DNA of 64,000 nucleotides from Photobacterium kishitanii. Its GTDB lineage: Bacteria > Pseudomonadota > Gammaproteobacteria > Enterobacterales > Vibrionaceae. Of this stretch, positions 1 through 8,193 are shown piece after piece. The notes beneath the pieces are model-generated. The model saw only the letters and a program-made list of their open reading frames with translations, ran no database searches and had not been told where the DNA came from. Both the position numbers and the translations under genes were made by a program. The stretch spans positions 248,001-312,000 of the forward strand of contig NZ_PYON01000004.1 of NCBI RefSeq assembly GCF_003026355.1, given 5' to 3'. Position 1 is the stretch's first letter, and each line of letters begins with the position of its first letter.

Positions 1-1
1 G

Positions 2-403
2 CTATTGCAAAGTAATTTACGTTACGTTGAGGTGGTATTACGTCCTGCAATTTTACCGCCATTAACGGCAAGTGTTACCGAATTGGTGCAAATATGGGTT
101 AATCTGATTAAGAATGCCTGCGATGCAATGGAAAACACCTCGTCACCTCAAATTGAAATTGTTACGCGGTGTGTAAAAAATAAATTATTAGTCACCATTA
201 CTAATAATGGTCCTATGATTGATGAAGCGACGCGGCGTAAAATTTTCAATCCTAATTTTAGTACTAAAAAAGGGGGATTATCGTTTGGTTTAGGGCTGGG
301 GTTAGCAATAGTACAACGTATTGTGACGAGCTATGGCGGTACGATTGCGGTGAAAAGTGATTATCAGCGTACGACATTTAGAATCAAATTACCGATAACG
401 TAA
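2..403 (+). CDS. Sensor histidine kinase, C-terminal part (5' truncated by window edge)
   Basis: The reading frame is open from the left edge, so only the last ~134 residues are present. They form an HATPase_c domain: an N-box (VNLIKNACDAM), a G1-like ITNNGP motif, and an F-box/G2 region (NPNFSTKKGG then GLGLGLAIV). The domain binds ATP and phosphorylates a conserved His in the missing N-terminal part. The close GLGLGLAIV form is common in NtrB-like and chemosensory-type kinases. The next gene, a response regulator, begins within about 10 bases of this stop, so the two are probably a co-transcribed two-component pair. The sensory domain and signal cannot be seen. Confidence 0.9.
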   Translation, partial: LLQSNLRYVEVVLRPAILPPLTASVTELVQIWVNLIKNACDAMENTSSPQIEIVTRCVKNKLLVTITNNGPMIDEATRRKIFNPNFSTKKGGLSFGLGLGLAIVQRIVTSYGGTIAVKSDYQRTTFRIKLPIT

Positions 404-412
404 AGGATGGTT

Positions 413-889
413 ATGATGGAAAAAATCACGATTATTTGCGTTGATGATCAGCGCGAAGTATTAAGTGCAGTATTAAAAGATTTAGTGGAATTTGAGCCAT
501 CTTTTTTATTGGAAGATTGCGAATCAGCAGATGAAGCACTCGCATTAATGGATGAACTTGATGCTGAAGGCCAGTTTATCGGCCTTATTATTTCAGATCA
601 TGTGATGCCTGGTAAAACTGGGGTTGAGTTATTGACGCTAGTGGCAAACGATAGCCGCTTTATCCATACTAAAAAGGTGTTATTAACAGGGCAGGCGACT
701 CATCAAGATACTATTGCAGCAATCAACCAAGCACGTATTGAAAGTTACTTTGAAAAACCATGGGATGCCGAAGTGCTCACTAACTGTGTGCGAACATTAG
801 TTACTGAATATATTTTCGATATGGGGTTAGATTATACGAAGTGGGGTGATGTACTTGATAACACAACTATTTTACAACGTTTACGTTAA
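413..889 (+). CDS. Single-domain (REC-only) response regulator
   Basis: A CheY-like receiver of ~159 residues. The acidic pocket (VDD near residue 11), phospho-acceptor D62 in ISDHVMPG, T92 in LLTGQ and K115 in EKPW are all present. About 40 residues follow the receiver without a recognisable output domain, so it probably acts by protein contact rather than DNA binding. The start is ambiguous: ATGs lie at 407, 413 and 416, and the AAGGA at 403-407 best serves 413 or 416. It sits directly after the kinase gene at 2-403, its likely partner. It is not TorR, which would carry a winged-helix DNA-binding domain. Confidence 0.88.
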   Translation: MMEKITIICVDDQREVLSAVLKDLVEFEPSFLLEDCESADEALALMDELDAEGQFIGLIISDHVMPGKTGVELLTLVANDSRFIHTKKVLLTGQATHQDTIAAINQARIESYFEKPWDAEVLTNCVRTLVTEYIFDMGLDYTKWGDVLDNTTILQRLR

Positions 890-972
890 CTAATCTCTAA
901 GGGTGTAAGGGGATGTGTACTTATATTTGATAATTATTATCAGTTGTAAGTAAGGATCTATTGCTATTTTTC

Positions 973-1004
973 TTGACCTTGGTCTTAACTCAAAGGTTTA
1001 TAGT
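973..1004 (+). promoter_or_regulatory. MerR-family type promoter/operator of the metal ATPase gene
   Basis: A -35 TTGACC (973-978) and a -10 TATAGT (999-1004) are separated by 20 bp. This overlong spacer is the hallmark of promoters activated by MerR-family metal regulators (ZntR, CueR, CadR). The spacer region carries a dyad, ACCTT (976-980) and AAGGT (993-997), centred in the spacer as such operators are. Which regulator binds is an inference; no merR-type gene lies in the window. Confidence 0.65.
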
Positions 1005-1041
1005 TATCATTAGCAAAACCAAATAGCGCCCAAGGAGAACG

Positions 1042-3648
1042 ATGATGTGTGCTCAATGTAATAATAAAAAAGATCATATCCATACTTCAAAATCAACGGT
1101 TGCTAATAAAGCGACCGTTACCGTGGTTGCAGCAGCGACTGATTGTTGCTCAAGTGTAACTGCTGATTGTTGTTCTAGTAATAAAGATTCTGAAGGGGGG
1201 AATGATAATGATACTGAAGGCCCCGCAGCCGGTGGTTGTTGTTCAGCCACGGCAAAAAATGCTATCCATTCAGTAACAAAAAAAAGTACCTTTACCATTA
1301 CTGGTGCACATGTTTCAGCCAGTGATAAAGCTACATTAGACAATAACCATCAGCATGGTGATACCCATTGCGGTGGTAATGATCACAATTCAGATTCGAA
1401 TGATGTGCATGATCACGATCATAGTGGTCATGAGCACAGTAACCATGAGCACAGTGGACAATGTTGCTCTGCACCAACAATGAGCAAAGAACAAGAATTA
1501 GCGTTAGAAGCCTCTCTAACAAACAATGCTCATGGCAAAACATTTAGCTGGAAAGTGTTAGGCATGGACTGTCCTAGCTGTGCGGCTAAACTTGAAAAAG
1601 CAATAATGTCATTATCTGCCGTAGATACTGCAAAAGTGATGTTTGCGACTGAAAAATTGATTGTTAATATCAATGATAATCAACAGCTTGATCCTGAAAA
1701 AATAAAGTCTGAGATAGAAAATAAATCCAAAAAAACCGGCTTCACGTTAGTTTCTACTACAACGAAAGCCGCCGATATACCGACTCAATCTTTCTTTATT
1801 CAACATCTATCAGTAATTGTTATTGCTTTGATGATGGTGATCTCTTTTGTATTAAATAAAACGGTTTCTGCAGAAGCAGGCTTGTTAGCCTTTACGCTGA
1901 CGACGATTGTCGGTTTATTCCCTATTTTGAAAAAAGCGGTTATTTTAGCTAAGTCAGGAACGCCGTTTTCGATTGAAACATTAATGTCTGTTGCTGCTAT
2001 TGGTGCTTTATACCTTGGTGAAACAGCTGAAGCTGCGATGGTTATTCTACTGTTCCTTATTGGTGAACAGCTCGAAGGGTATGCTGCTTCACGTGCTCGT
2101 AGTGGCGTAAAGGCATTAATGGATTTAGTGCCAGAAGAAGCAACGGTTATTTTGGCTGATGGTACCAAAACCAAAATATCAGCCTCTGAATTAAAACCTG
2201 GCGATGTGATTGAAGTTGTGCCAGGCGAGCGTTTACCTGCTGATGGTCAAGTACTTGATGTTATCGCTAGTTTTGATGAAAGTGCATTAACAGGTGAATC
2301 GGTACCTGTTGAGCGTACTCCCGGTGAAAAAGTCATGGCGGGTAGTATGGCATCAGATAAAGTGGTGCGCTTAACCATTATTTCAGCTCAAGGTGATAAT
2401 GCGATAGATCGTATTTTACATATGATTGAAGATGCAGAATCACGCAAAGCACCATTAGAGCGTTTTCTGGATAAATTCAGCCGTTGGTACACACCAAGCA
2501 TGATTTTATTAGCGGCGTTAGTGGTTGTTATTCCACCATTGGTGTTTGGTCAATCTTGGGATGAATGGATTTATAAAGGCCTCGCTTTACTCTTGATTGC
2601 TTGTCCATGTGCGTTGGTTATTTCAACGCCCGCAGCGATTACATCAGGCTTAGCAGCTGCTGCACGTCGTGGTGCATTGATTAAAGGTGGTGCAGCGTTA
2701 GAACAACTGGGTCATATTGAAGTTGTTGCGTTTGATAAAACAGGTACGCTAACTGAAGGTAAGCCTGTTGTTACCGATATGGTTTGTTGGGATAACGATG
2801 GCGATAAATTATTACGTCAAGCTGCTGCGATTGAAGCAGGTTCGTTACACCCACTGGCAAAAGCAGTTGTTAATCGTGCTCAAGAAAAGCAGCTTACCAT
2901 TGTTGAAGCAACCGAACGTGAAACCTTAGTTGGGCGGGGTATTCAAGGTATAACTGAAGGTGATAAGTTCTTATTATGTGCCGCAGATCGTTTGCCACAA
3001 GATATTGTGCTCACTACTGAGCAACAGCAACAAGCAACAGATTTAGAAAATGAAGGTAAAACCTTGGTGGTTGCCGTTCGTAATGCACAGCCAGTGGGTT
3101 TAGTCGCATGGCGTGATAATTTACGTGAAGACGCATTAGTTGCAATTGAAAAGCTTAATAAATTAGGTATTAAATCAGTGATGCTTACTGGTGATAATGC
3201 GCGCGCAGCAGCCGCGATTGCTAAAGAAATCGATATTGATTTCCGCGCTAGCTTATTACCAGCAGATAAAGTGACTGAAATTCGAAAGTTGAATGATGTA
3301 CATAGCGTTGCTATGGTCGGTGATGGTATTAACGATGCACCAGCCATGAAAACAGCGACTATTGGTATTGCGATGGGGGGCGGTACTGATGTAGCACTCG
3401 AAACTGCAGATGCTGCAATTACGCATAATCGTCTTTCTGAATTGCCAGTAATGATCGAATTATCACGAGCAACCTTAAATAATATCCGCCAGAATATTGG
3501 TCTAGCACTGGGTTTAAAAGGTATCTTCTTAGTGACAACCATACTTGGTGTGACCGGGTTATGGGTCGCAGTATTAGCTGACAGTGGGGCAACAGCTTTA
3601 GTAACGTTGAATGCTTTGCGGTTATTACGCTTTAAACCAAAAAAATAA
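1042..3648 (+). CDS. zntA: Zn/Cd/Pb-translocating P1B-type ATPase
   Basis: An inner-membrane P-type ATPase that exports soft divalent metals. Seen: an N-terminal metal-binding extension (residues 1-165) with four Cys-Cys pairs (35-36, 43-44, 66-67, 141-142) and a His-rich stretch at ~103-138; an HMA domain with GMDCPSC (Cys177, Cys180); membrane segments from ~250; the metal-site CPC (521-523); the phosphorylated D565 in DKTGT; a SLHPLA motif; and the hinge GDGINDAP. At 868 residues it is longer than E. coli ZntA (732), the difference being mainly the Cys/His-rich head. The CPC type fits ZntA/CadA (Zn, Cd, Pb) or copper exporters; overall resemblance favours ZntA. ATGs at 1042 and 1045 both follow AAGGAG (1032-1037). 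The upstream promoter is MerR-type. Confidence 0.93.
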   Translation: MMCAQCNNKKDHIHTSKSTVANKATVTVVAAATDCCSSVTADCCSSNKDSEGGNDNDTEGPAAGGCCSATAKNAIHSVTKKSTFTITGAHVSASDKATLDNNHQHGDTHCGGNDHNSDSNDVHDHDHSGHEHSNHEHSGQCCSAPTMSKEQELALEASLTNNAHGKTFSWKVLGMDCPSCAAKLEKAIMSLSAVDTAKVMFATEKLIVNINDNQQLDPEKIKSEIENKSKKTGFTLVSTTTKAADIPTQSFFIQHLSVIVIALMMVISFVLNKTVSAEAGLLAFTLTTIVGLFPILKKAVILAKSGTPFSIETLMSVAAIGALYLGETAEAAMVILLFLIGEQLEGYAASRARSGVKALMDLVPEEATVILADGTKTKISASELKPGDVIEVVPGERLPADGQVLDVIASFDESALTGESVPVERTPGEKVMAGSMASDKVVRLTIISAQGDNAIDRILHMIEDAESRKAPLERFLDKFSRWYTPSMILLAALVVVIPPLVFGQSWDEWIYKGLALLLIACPCALVISTPAAITSGLAAAARRGALIKGGAALEQLGHIEVVAFDKTGTLTEGKPVVTDMVCWDNDGDKLLRQAAAIEAGSLHPLAKAVVNRAQEKQLTIVEATERETLVGRGIQGITEGDKFLLCAADRLPQDIVLTTEQQQQATDLENEGKTLVVAVRNAQPVGLVAWRDNLREDALVAIEKLNKLGIKSVMLTGDNARAAAAIAKEIDIDFRASLLPADKVTEIRKLNDVHSVAMVGDGINDAPAMKTATIGIAMGGGTDVALETADAAITHNRLSELPVMIELSRATLNNIRQNIGLALGLKGIFLVTTILGVTGLWVAVLADSGATALVTLNALRLLRFKPKK

Positions 3649-3687
3649 CTGAGTTAATAAACTCATATTATTAACGTAACAATAATG

Positions 3688-3720
3688 AGCAGGATGGGTT
3701 AAACACCATTCTGCTTTTTT
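3688..3720 (+). terminator. Rho-independent terminator after zntA
   Basis: An imperfect stem AGCAGgATGG / CCATtCTGCT with a T-run, 40 bases after the zntA stop. Confidence 0.8.
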
Positions 3721-3756
3721 ATTTATAATAATATTGAAACGGTAATCAGTATGCTA

Positions 3757-3773
3757 AACGTTAGGGTAACGTT
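3757..3773. promoter_or_regulatory. Perfect inverted repeat upstream of udp (possible LacI/CytR-family operator)
   Basis: AACGTTA, three bases, TAACGTT: 7-bp perfect arms. A related dyad, AACGT-N7-ACGTT, lies at 3926-3942, so the CRP-like site at 3866-3881 is flanked by two similar repeats. E. coli udp is controlled by CRP and CytR; that these are CytR-type sites is inference. Apart from these sites and the zntA terminator, the 387-bp gap 3649-4035 holds no gene that I can see. Confidence 0.4.
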
Positions 3774-3865
3774 GCTGTTTTTTGTGATGCGGTCGATAGG
3801 GAAACGTTTTGTTGTGATCTGCGTCTTGTTAATTTGTAACTAAAAATTTCATTGCTTTCATTTAA

Positions 3866-3881
3866 TGTGATTCAACTCACT
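3866..3881 (+). promoter_or_regulatory. CRP (cAMP receptor protein) binding-site candidate upstream of udp
   Basis: TGTGA-N6-TCACT, one mismatch from the core consensus TGTGA-N6-TCACA, preceded by the usual A/T bases. It lies about 155 bp before the udp start. CRP activation of udp is established in E. coli. Confidence 0.6.
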
Positions 3882-4035
3882 AAAAACAGTTTCAGCTTCC
3901 GCTATCGTTACAGCATATTTTGACCAACGTTATTGTTACGTTGCGCATTAGGTTTGCTGTCAAACCACAAAAATTAACGATAATTATCCATCTCTGTTCC
4001 TACAATCAGAGCGATTAAATTTAAAGGGTATCATT

Positions 4036-4803
4036 ATGTCTGACAATAAAGTGTTCCACCTTGGTGTTAATAAAGCTGATCTTAACGGCGCTGAATTAGC
4101 GATTATCCCTGGTGATCCTGCTCGTGTAGAAAAAATTGCCAACCTAATGGAAAACCCTGAATTTCTAGCAAGTGCGCGTGAATACACAGTATACCGTGCG
4201 CAACTAGATGGTAAGCCTGTAGTTATTTGTTCTACTGGTATTGGTGGTCCTTCAACATCTATCGCAGTAGAAGAGTTAGCACAACTTGGTGTTAACACTT
4301 TCCTTCGTGTAGGTACAACAGGCGCTATCCAACCGAATATCAATCCTGGCGATATGATTGTAACAACCGCTTCTGTTCGTCTTGATGGTGCAAGTCTTCA
4401 CTTTGCTCCAATGGAATTCCCAGCAGTTGCTGATTTCACAGTAGCAACAGCAATGAAGCAAGCGTGTGATGATGCTGGTGCAACAGTACATACTGGCGTT
4501 ACTGCTTCAAGTGATACTTTCTACCCTGGACAAGAGCGTTATGACACATTCTCTGGCCGCGTTGTTCGTCGCTTCCAAGGCTCAATGAAAGAGTGGCAAG
4601 ATATGGGTGTTCTAAACTTCGAAATGGAGTCAGCAACACTATTAACTATGTGTGCAAGTTCTGGTTTACGTGCTGGTTGTGTAGCTGGTGTTATTATTAA
4701 CCGTACACAAAAAGAAATTCCTGATCATGCAACCTTGAAAGAAACAGAAGCTCGTTCAATTAAGATTGTGGTTGAAGCTGCGCGTCAGATGCTAACTAAA
4801 TAA
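4036..4803 (+). CDS. udp: Uridine phosphorylase
   Basis: Cleaves uridine with phosphate to uracil and ribose-1-phosphate in the cytoplasm (pyrimidine salvage). The 255-residue protein has the nucleoside phosphorylase I family signatures: [13 protein letters not shown] near the N-terminus, the GTTGAIQ stretch, and the nucleoside-binding [11 protein letters not shown] segment. Length matches the E. coli enzyme (253). The start at 4036 follows AAAGGG at a good distance. It is a single-gene unit: a terminator precedes and follows it. Regulation by CRP, and possibly a CytR-like repressor, is suggested by the upstream sites. Confidence 0.95.
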   Translation: MSDNKVFHLGVNKADLNGAELAIIPGDPARVEKIANLMENPEFLASAREYTVYRAQLDGKPVVICSTGIGGPSTSIAVEELAQLGVNTFLRVGTTGAIQPNINPGDMIVTTASVRLDGASLHFAPMEFPAVADFTVATAMKQACDDAGATVHTGVTASSDTFYPGQERYDTFSGRVVRRFQGSMKEWQDMGVLNFEMESATLLTMCASSGLRAGCVAGVIINRTQKEIPDHATLKETEARSIKIVVEAARQMLTK

Positions 4804-4809
4804 GGCAGT

Positions 4810-4888
4810 ATTGGTACTGTATTTAATTAACAGTACCAATAGCTTACAAAGCCGATGCTTATGATAAAGAGTATCGGCTTTTTTTGTG
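4810..4888 (+). terminator. Tandem hairpins after udp, the second a rho-independent terminator
   Basis: The first hairpin has perfect 11-bp arms (4810-4820 and 4830-4840) without a T-run. The second, 4851-4888, pairs GCCGAT with ATCGGC and ends in a T-run, a typical terminator. Confidence 0.8.
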
Positions 4889-5048
4889 GTTCAGTTTTAT
4901 CAATAGCGCTGGTGGTATGGTTAATATCGAAATAGAAATATTGTTATAGTAGTAATTGACTACTAATATATTAATGAGTTAGGAATTTAACCATTCATTT
5001 CTATTTAATGTAGAATAGTGATTCGTTTTGCTGAGTGAAATTATAAAT

Positions 5049-5279
5049 ATGATTGATTATAAAATTACATTTCCGAATGGACGTCAAGATACCGTGGCAT
5101 TGCCTATTCACCCTGTATTACAGATGAAAATTGCCTATTTAGATGATGTGTTTGTTGTAAGAGATATTATTGCCACAGTGAATGAAAATTCAACTACTGT
5201 TACTTTAGTATTAGATGATGGCCAGCATCATACACAGAAGCCACAAGCTGCAGGGATTGTTTTTAATCGGCTTGGATAA
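5049..5279 (+). CDS. Small protein of unknown function, 76 aa
   Basis: I do not recognise this protein. It is short, acidic to neutral and predicted to be mostly beta-strand, with no signal peptide, membrane segment or metal motif. A DDGQ turn lies near residue 58. The ATG at 5049 is preferred; an upstream in-frame TTG at 5028 would add 7 residues, and the ribosome site (GAGTGAAA) is weak for either. It ends 40 bases before a strong bidirectional terminator shared with the DUF1887 gene, towards which it converges. The intact frame and the terminator support a real gene. It may be a Vibrionaceae-specific protein. Confidence 0.65.
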   Translation: MIDYKITFPNGRQDTVALPIHPVLQMKIAYLDDVFVVRDIIATVNENSTTVTLVLDDGQHHTQKPQAAGIVFNRLG

Positions 5280-5319
5280 GTGGTGTCAAACAGCATTAAG
5301 CGATAATCAATATTTAAGT

Positions 5320-5352
5320 AAAAAAAAGGCCTTCATAGAAGGCCTTTTTTTA
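5320..5352. terminator. Bidirectional terminator between the 76-aa gene and the DUF1887 gene
   Basis: Perfect stem AAGGCCTTC / GAAGGCCTT with a 3-base loop, flanked by A-run and T-run, so it can work on both strands. Confidence 0.9.
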
Positions 5353-5362
5353 ATGCTAATAC

Positions 5363-6529
5363 TTATGCTGGGTTATGTGCTTCACCACCGGCACCTTTAA
5401 GCCAATCATAAAGGTGAGTATATAAATCACCGAGTTGATCTGGACCAATAATCGCTAAGCCTAAATCTTGTGCGCGTACTAAATCGTGATGACGTAAAGG
5501 ACGGAAACTGACTAGCATTGCACGTGCTTGTAGCCCACCTAGTAGGTCACGTAATGATTCAAGTTTATATAAGGTATCATCGCCATCATCACGCATACCT
5601 TTGGTCTTACATTCGATGATATGGAGCTTATTATTTACAATTGTTGCTACATCTAGCTCATTACGTACCTCACGCTCACCAATTTTACGGTAAACCTGTA
5701 CGCCTAATGAGTGATCCTGAATGGTTGGTAATTCGTTTTGAATTGCACGAACTGTACTGTGAACTAAACTTTCTAACCACTCACCATTCGCAAATCGACG
5801 TGCTTCTTCATGTTTGAATGTCAAAATACCATCGTGGTATGTCGCAAGGCCTGTTTCTTCTAGATCGGTTAGTAACGTACCAAGTTCTTTATAACCTTGT
5901 TGTTTCTCACTGAGCTCAACATGTAATATTTGCTCTTTACGGCATGTTGTTGCGAGGTAATTAAGGGTGGCTAAACCTGGGCCTAATTCTAATGCAGAGC
6001 TTGCCCAACGTTGGCCTAATTCCCATAGCTGGTCGTTAAGCGATTCTGGCATTGGATTATCAGATAACTCACAGCGGGCGCCAAAGATTGTTAGGTAGTC
6101 AGTAATTTGGATACGATCTTGAACTTGTTGTTGCTCGCGGTCATTGGGGAATAACCAACACATTTCATCACTGAAAGGTTCAATGACATAGATAGGCCAA
6201 TGGAAAGAGCGGAAGACTTCATAAGCTGATAATAGACGGTGACGCAAACCACAACTTGCATTAAACCACACATCACGACTGTCTTGCTTTAACTGGTCAG
6301 CAAGCTGGTTAAGACGTTGTCGAATTTGAGTGACATTAATAATGTCGGGAATAACGAAAAATTCAACAATAATGTTACGTGGAATCAAAATAGAAGCAAG
6401 TCGGTCGTATTGTTTTTGTTGTTTTTCAGTACCAATAAATACCATTTTATCGGCAGGTACTGCTTCGTCTAATAATGGAGTGATCAGACGGACTGGATCC
6501 TGATCAATAATGCCAACGTGAGTAATCAT
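5363..6529 (-). CDS. DUF1887 family protein: CARF-like domain plus PD-(D/E)XK nuclease (VC1899/Card1/Can2-like)
   Basis: A 388-residue protein of the DUF1887 family, which includes V. cholerae VC1899 and the cyclic-oligoadenylate-activated nucleases Card1/Can2 of type III CRISPR systems. Seen: an N-terminal CARF-like alpha/beta domain (~1-150); a middle helical/winged-helix-like part (~165-240); and a C-terminal restriction-endonuclease fold (~250-380) with E291-x-D293, then E306-C-K308, the PD-(D/E)XK catalytic set, preceded by GEWLE (249-253). The usual CARF ligand signature (N-x-T-G-G-T-K type) appears here as N90-A-S-C-G-L-R-H-R, so ligand use may differ. No cas gene or CRISPR array is in the window. 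The start at 6529 follows TAAGGAT. Role inferred: a free-standing defence or stress nuclease. Confidence 0.85.
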   Translation of the reverse strand: MITHVGIIDQDPVRLITPLLDEAVPADKMVFIGTEKQQKQYDRLASILIPRNIIVEFFVIPDIINVTQIRQRLNQLADQLKQDSRDVWFNASCGLRHRLLSAYEVFRSFHWPIYVIEPFSDEMCWLFPNDREQQQVQDRIQITDYLTIFGARCELSDNPMPESLNDQLWELGQRWASSALELGPGLATLNYLATTCRKEQILHVELSEKQQGYKELGTLLTDLEETGLATYHDGILTFKHEEARRFANGEWLESLVHSTVRAIQNELPTIQDHSLGVQVYRKIGEREVRNELDVATIVNNKLHIIECKTKGMRDDGDDTLYKLESLRDLLGGLQARAMLVSFRPLRHHDLVRAQDLGLAIIGPDQLGDLYTHLYDWLKGAGGEAHNPA

Positions 6530-6539
6530 AATAATCCTT

Positions 6540-6580
6540 AATGCGCCCTACATACGGGGCGTAATGTTGTGATGCGCATT
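6540..6580 (-). promoter_or_regulatory. Leader with two mutually exclusive hairpins next to the DUF1887 ribosome site
   Basis: On the minus strand, AATGCGC (6580-6574) can pair with GCGCATT (6546-6540), the latter abutting the TAAGGAT ribosome site. A tighter hairpin, CGCCC (6561-6557) with GGGCG (6548-6544), uses some of the same bases, so the two cannot form together. Function is inference. Confidence 0.35.
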
Positions 6581-6773
6581 AAATAAAAGAAATGAAAAGG
6601 TAAGCGTGCGCAGCACATCTATAAGGTATGTATATGAGGTTTTTTAGTGTGAAATTCAAGTCAAAATTTATAGACTAATTATTCTCATATAAATTAGGAT
6701 TGTTACCTATTCATTTATTTTCTTTAATACACTATTTTTAGTCATGTTTTTTATATAATTAATGAGATTTTTT

Positions 6774-6805
6774 AAAATGCCATTGCAATTAATGGCATTT
6801 TTTTT
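6774..6805 (-). terminator. Terminator after the LysE-type gene
   Basis: Perfect 11-bp arms, AAAATGCCATT (6774-6784) and its complement (6791-6801), with A/T tracts on both sides. It separates the LysE-type gene from DUF1887. The rest of the gap 6530-6832 is A/T-rich and presumably holds the DUF1887 promoter. Confidence 0.8.
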
Positions 6806-6832
6806 GGTGAAAACATAGTTATCAATAATGGC

Positions 6833-7483
6833 TTACATGCTCGGTGGTGCAGGTAGCTGTGAAGCTAACAGCCAAATAGCGAGTACGAAGAAGATTAATC
6901 CCATAAATTTATGTTGGTTATTACGGAATTTTTCACTTTTTAGTAATGATTGACCAAAAACGCCAATGGTTGTCACTAGAAATAGATTAAATAATAGCCC
7001 TAAAACATTAAGCAGTAACCCAAGCACAAGCATTTGTTCACCGGATGAAGTCGCAACATGAGTTGAAACAAATTGTGGTAAGAACAGTACAAAGAAAATT
7101 AATGCTTTAGGGTTGAGCAGGTTAGTAAATACTGCGCGGCGATATAATGTTGATGCCATTTTATTAGATTGTTCTAGTTCTTGAGGTGCATCACTAGGGT
7201 GGCTGCGCATACAGTCCCACCCCATTTTCAATAAGTAAGCACCACCGACTAAACGTAAAACATGTAATGCGATTGGGTTCATTGCGATAAGAGCCGATAC
7301 CCCAAGTGCAGCTAAAATAGTTAATAAAATACCGGATGTAGCATTACCTAGACTCGCATAAATACCGACTTTACGGCCATAAGTTAAGCTTGAACTTGCA
7401 ATTAGCAGCATGTCTGGCCCAGGGATAAGCAGTAAGGCGATCACAGCAGTTAAGTAGAGAGGTAATATATTTAAATCAATCAT
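6833..7483 (-). CDS. LysE/RhtB family amino-acid exporter
   Basis: An inner-membrane exporter of 216 residues with about six hydrophobic segments. The N-terminal LLLIPGPDMLLI stretch is the family signature (GPxxL motif), and a second conserved region NLLNPKALIFFVLF (~125-140) is also present. Members export lysine, homoserine, threonine or other small amino compounds; the substrate here cannot be told. It is transcribed alone, with a terminator just downstream. No strong ribosome site precedes the ATG at 7483. Confidence 0.88.
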   Translation of the reverse strand: MIDLNILPLYLTAVIALLLIPGPDMLLIASSSLTYGRKVGIYASLGNATSGILLTILAALGVSALIAMNPIALHVLRLVGGAYLLKMGWDCMRSHPSDAPQELEQSNKMASTLYRRAVFTNLLNPKALIFFVLFLPQFVSTHVATSSGEQMLVLGLLLNVLGLLFNLFLVTTIGVFGQSLLKSEKFRNNQHKFMGLIFFVLAIWLLASQLPAPPSM

Positions 7484-7776
7484 GGTAAAAACAATATTGG
7501 AGTGTAGAAGTCTATATTTTACACAATAAAAAGTTTGATTCTATGGCTTATAAGTAATAGCTGGTGTTTTTTGCTTCATTGTGGTGTTTATGTGTATTAA
7601 TTGTCTGTTTTTAGTTGTTTAGTCGTAAGAGTCTCGGGTTGAAGCAGGGGCTGTGGAGGTAAAAAGAGGACAATGAGGTATGAATGTTTAGAAAACTGAT
7701 CACTGATGAGCGAAGGTGCAACCCAATAGAGTGATCAATTAATGGCTGTTTTTTGATCTATTTTGACTGTTTTTTA

Positions 7777-7968
7777 TTATGCTTTATTGCTGTGAAAATG
7801 AAATCGCTCATGAAAGTAAGCTTTTAAATGCTCTTCCATATTGTGGACTTTATTATCAATTGCTTCACATAAAACAGCATCATTGTTCATGGCATTAACG
7901 CGATTAATGACCATTTCTTCGATGGCTGATTTTTGTGTTTCTGTTAGCTGTGGTTGTTGAGTTGTCAT
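7777..7968 (-). CDS. Small unknown protein, 63 aa, His-rich tail
   Basis: I do not recognise it. The protein is predicted almost wholly helical (TETQKSAIEEMVINRVNAM) and ends with a His/Phe-rich segment (HERFHFHSN) that might bind metal or nucleotide. There is no signal peptide or membrane segment. AAGGAT lies 11 bases before the ATG. It is isolated: about 290 bp separate it from the LysE-type gene and 225 bp from the divergent U32 gene. The adjacent gap 7484-7776 contains an 8-bp inverted repeat (7697-7704 with 7730-7737) followed by T-rich sequence, possibly its terminator region. Confidence 0.6.
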   Translation of the reverse strand: MTTQQPQLTETQKSAIEEMVINRVNAMNNDAVLCEAIDNKVHNMEEHLKAYFHERFHFHSNKA

Positions 7969-8193
7969 TCTTGTTTTTATCCTTAACGGTTACGATGGAT
8001 TAGTAAAATATTTCAATATATACATAGTATCGATATTTATTTAAAGAAGGAATATTTACAAAAATTGTTTACAGATAAAAATGGTTAAAGCACATTATAA
8101 GGTGTGATTCAGTTCTCAAAATTGGACTTCATCGTGCGCATGGGTAGAATAACCGTCCATTAGATTGATACGTTTTTAAAGGCACGGTTATAA

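Noticed and set aside
413..889. Response regulator considered as TorR
   Set aside because: It has a receiver only, with no DNA-binding domain, and is coupled to a different kinase.
1074..1543. Minus-strand open frames across the start of the metal ATPase gene
   Set aside because: They are antisense shadows of the Cys/His-rich ZntA coding sequence; no ribosome site or protein-like composition.
5215..5400. 61-codon plus-strand frame overlapping the end of the 76-aa gene
   Set aside because: It runs through the bidirectional terminator into the antisense of the DUF1887 gene.
5363..6529. Possible CRISPR array near the DUF1887 gene
   Set aside because: No regularly spaced repeats are visible anywhere in the window and no cas genes are present.
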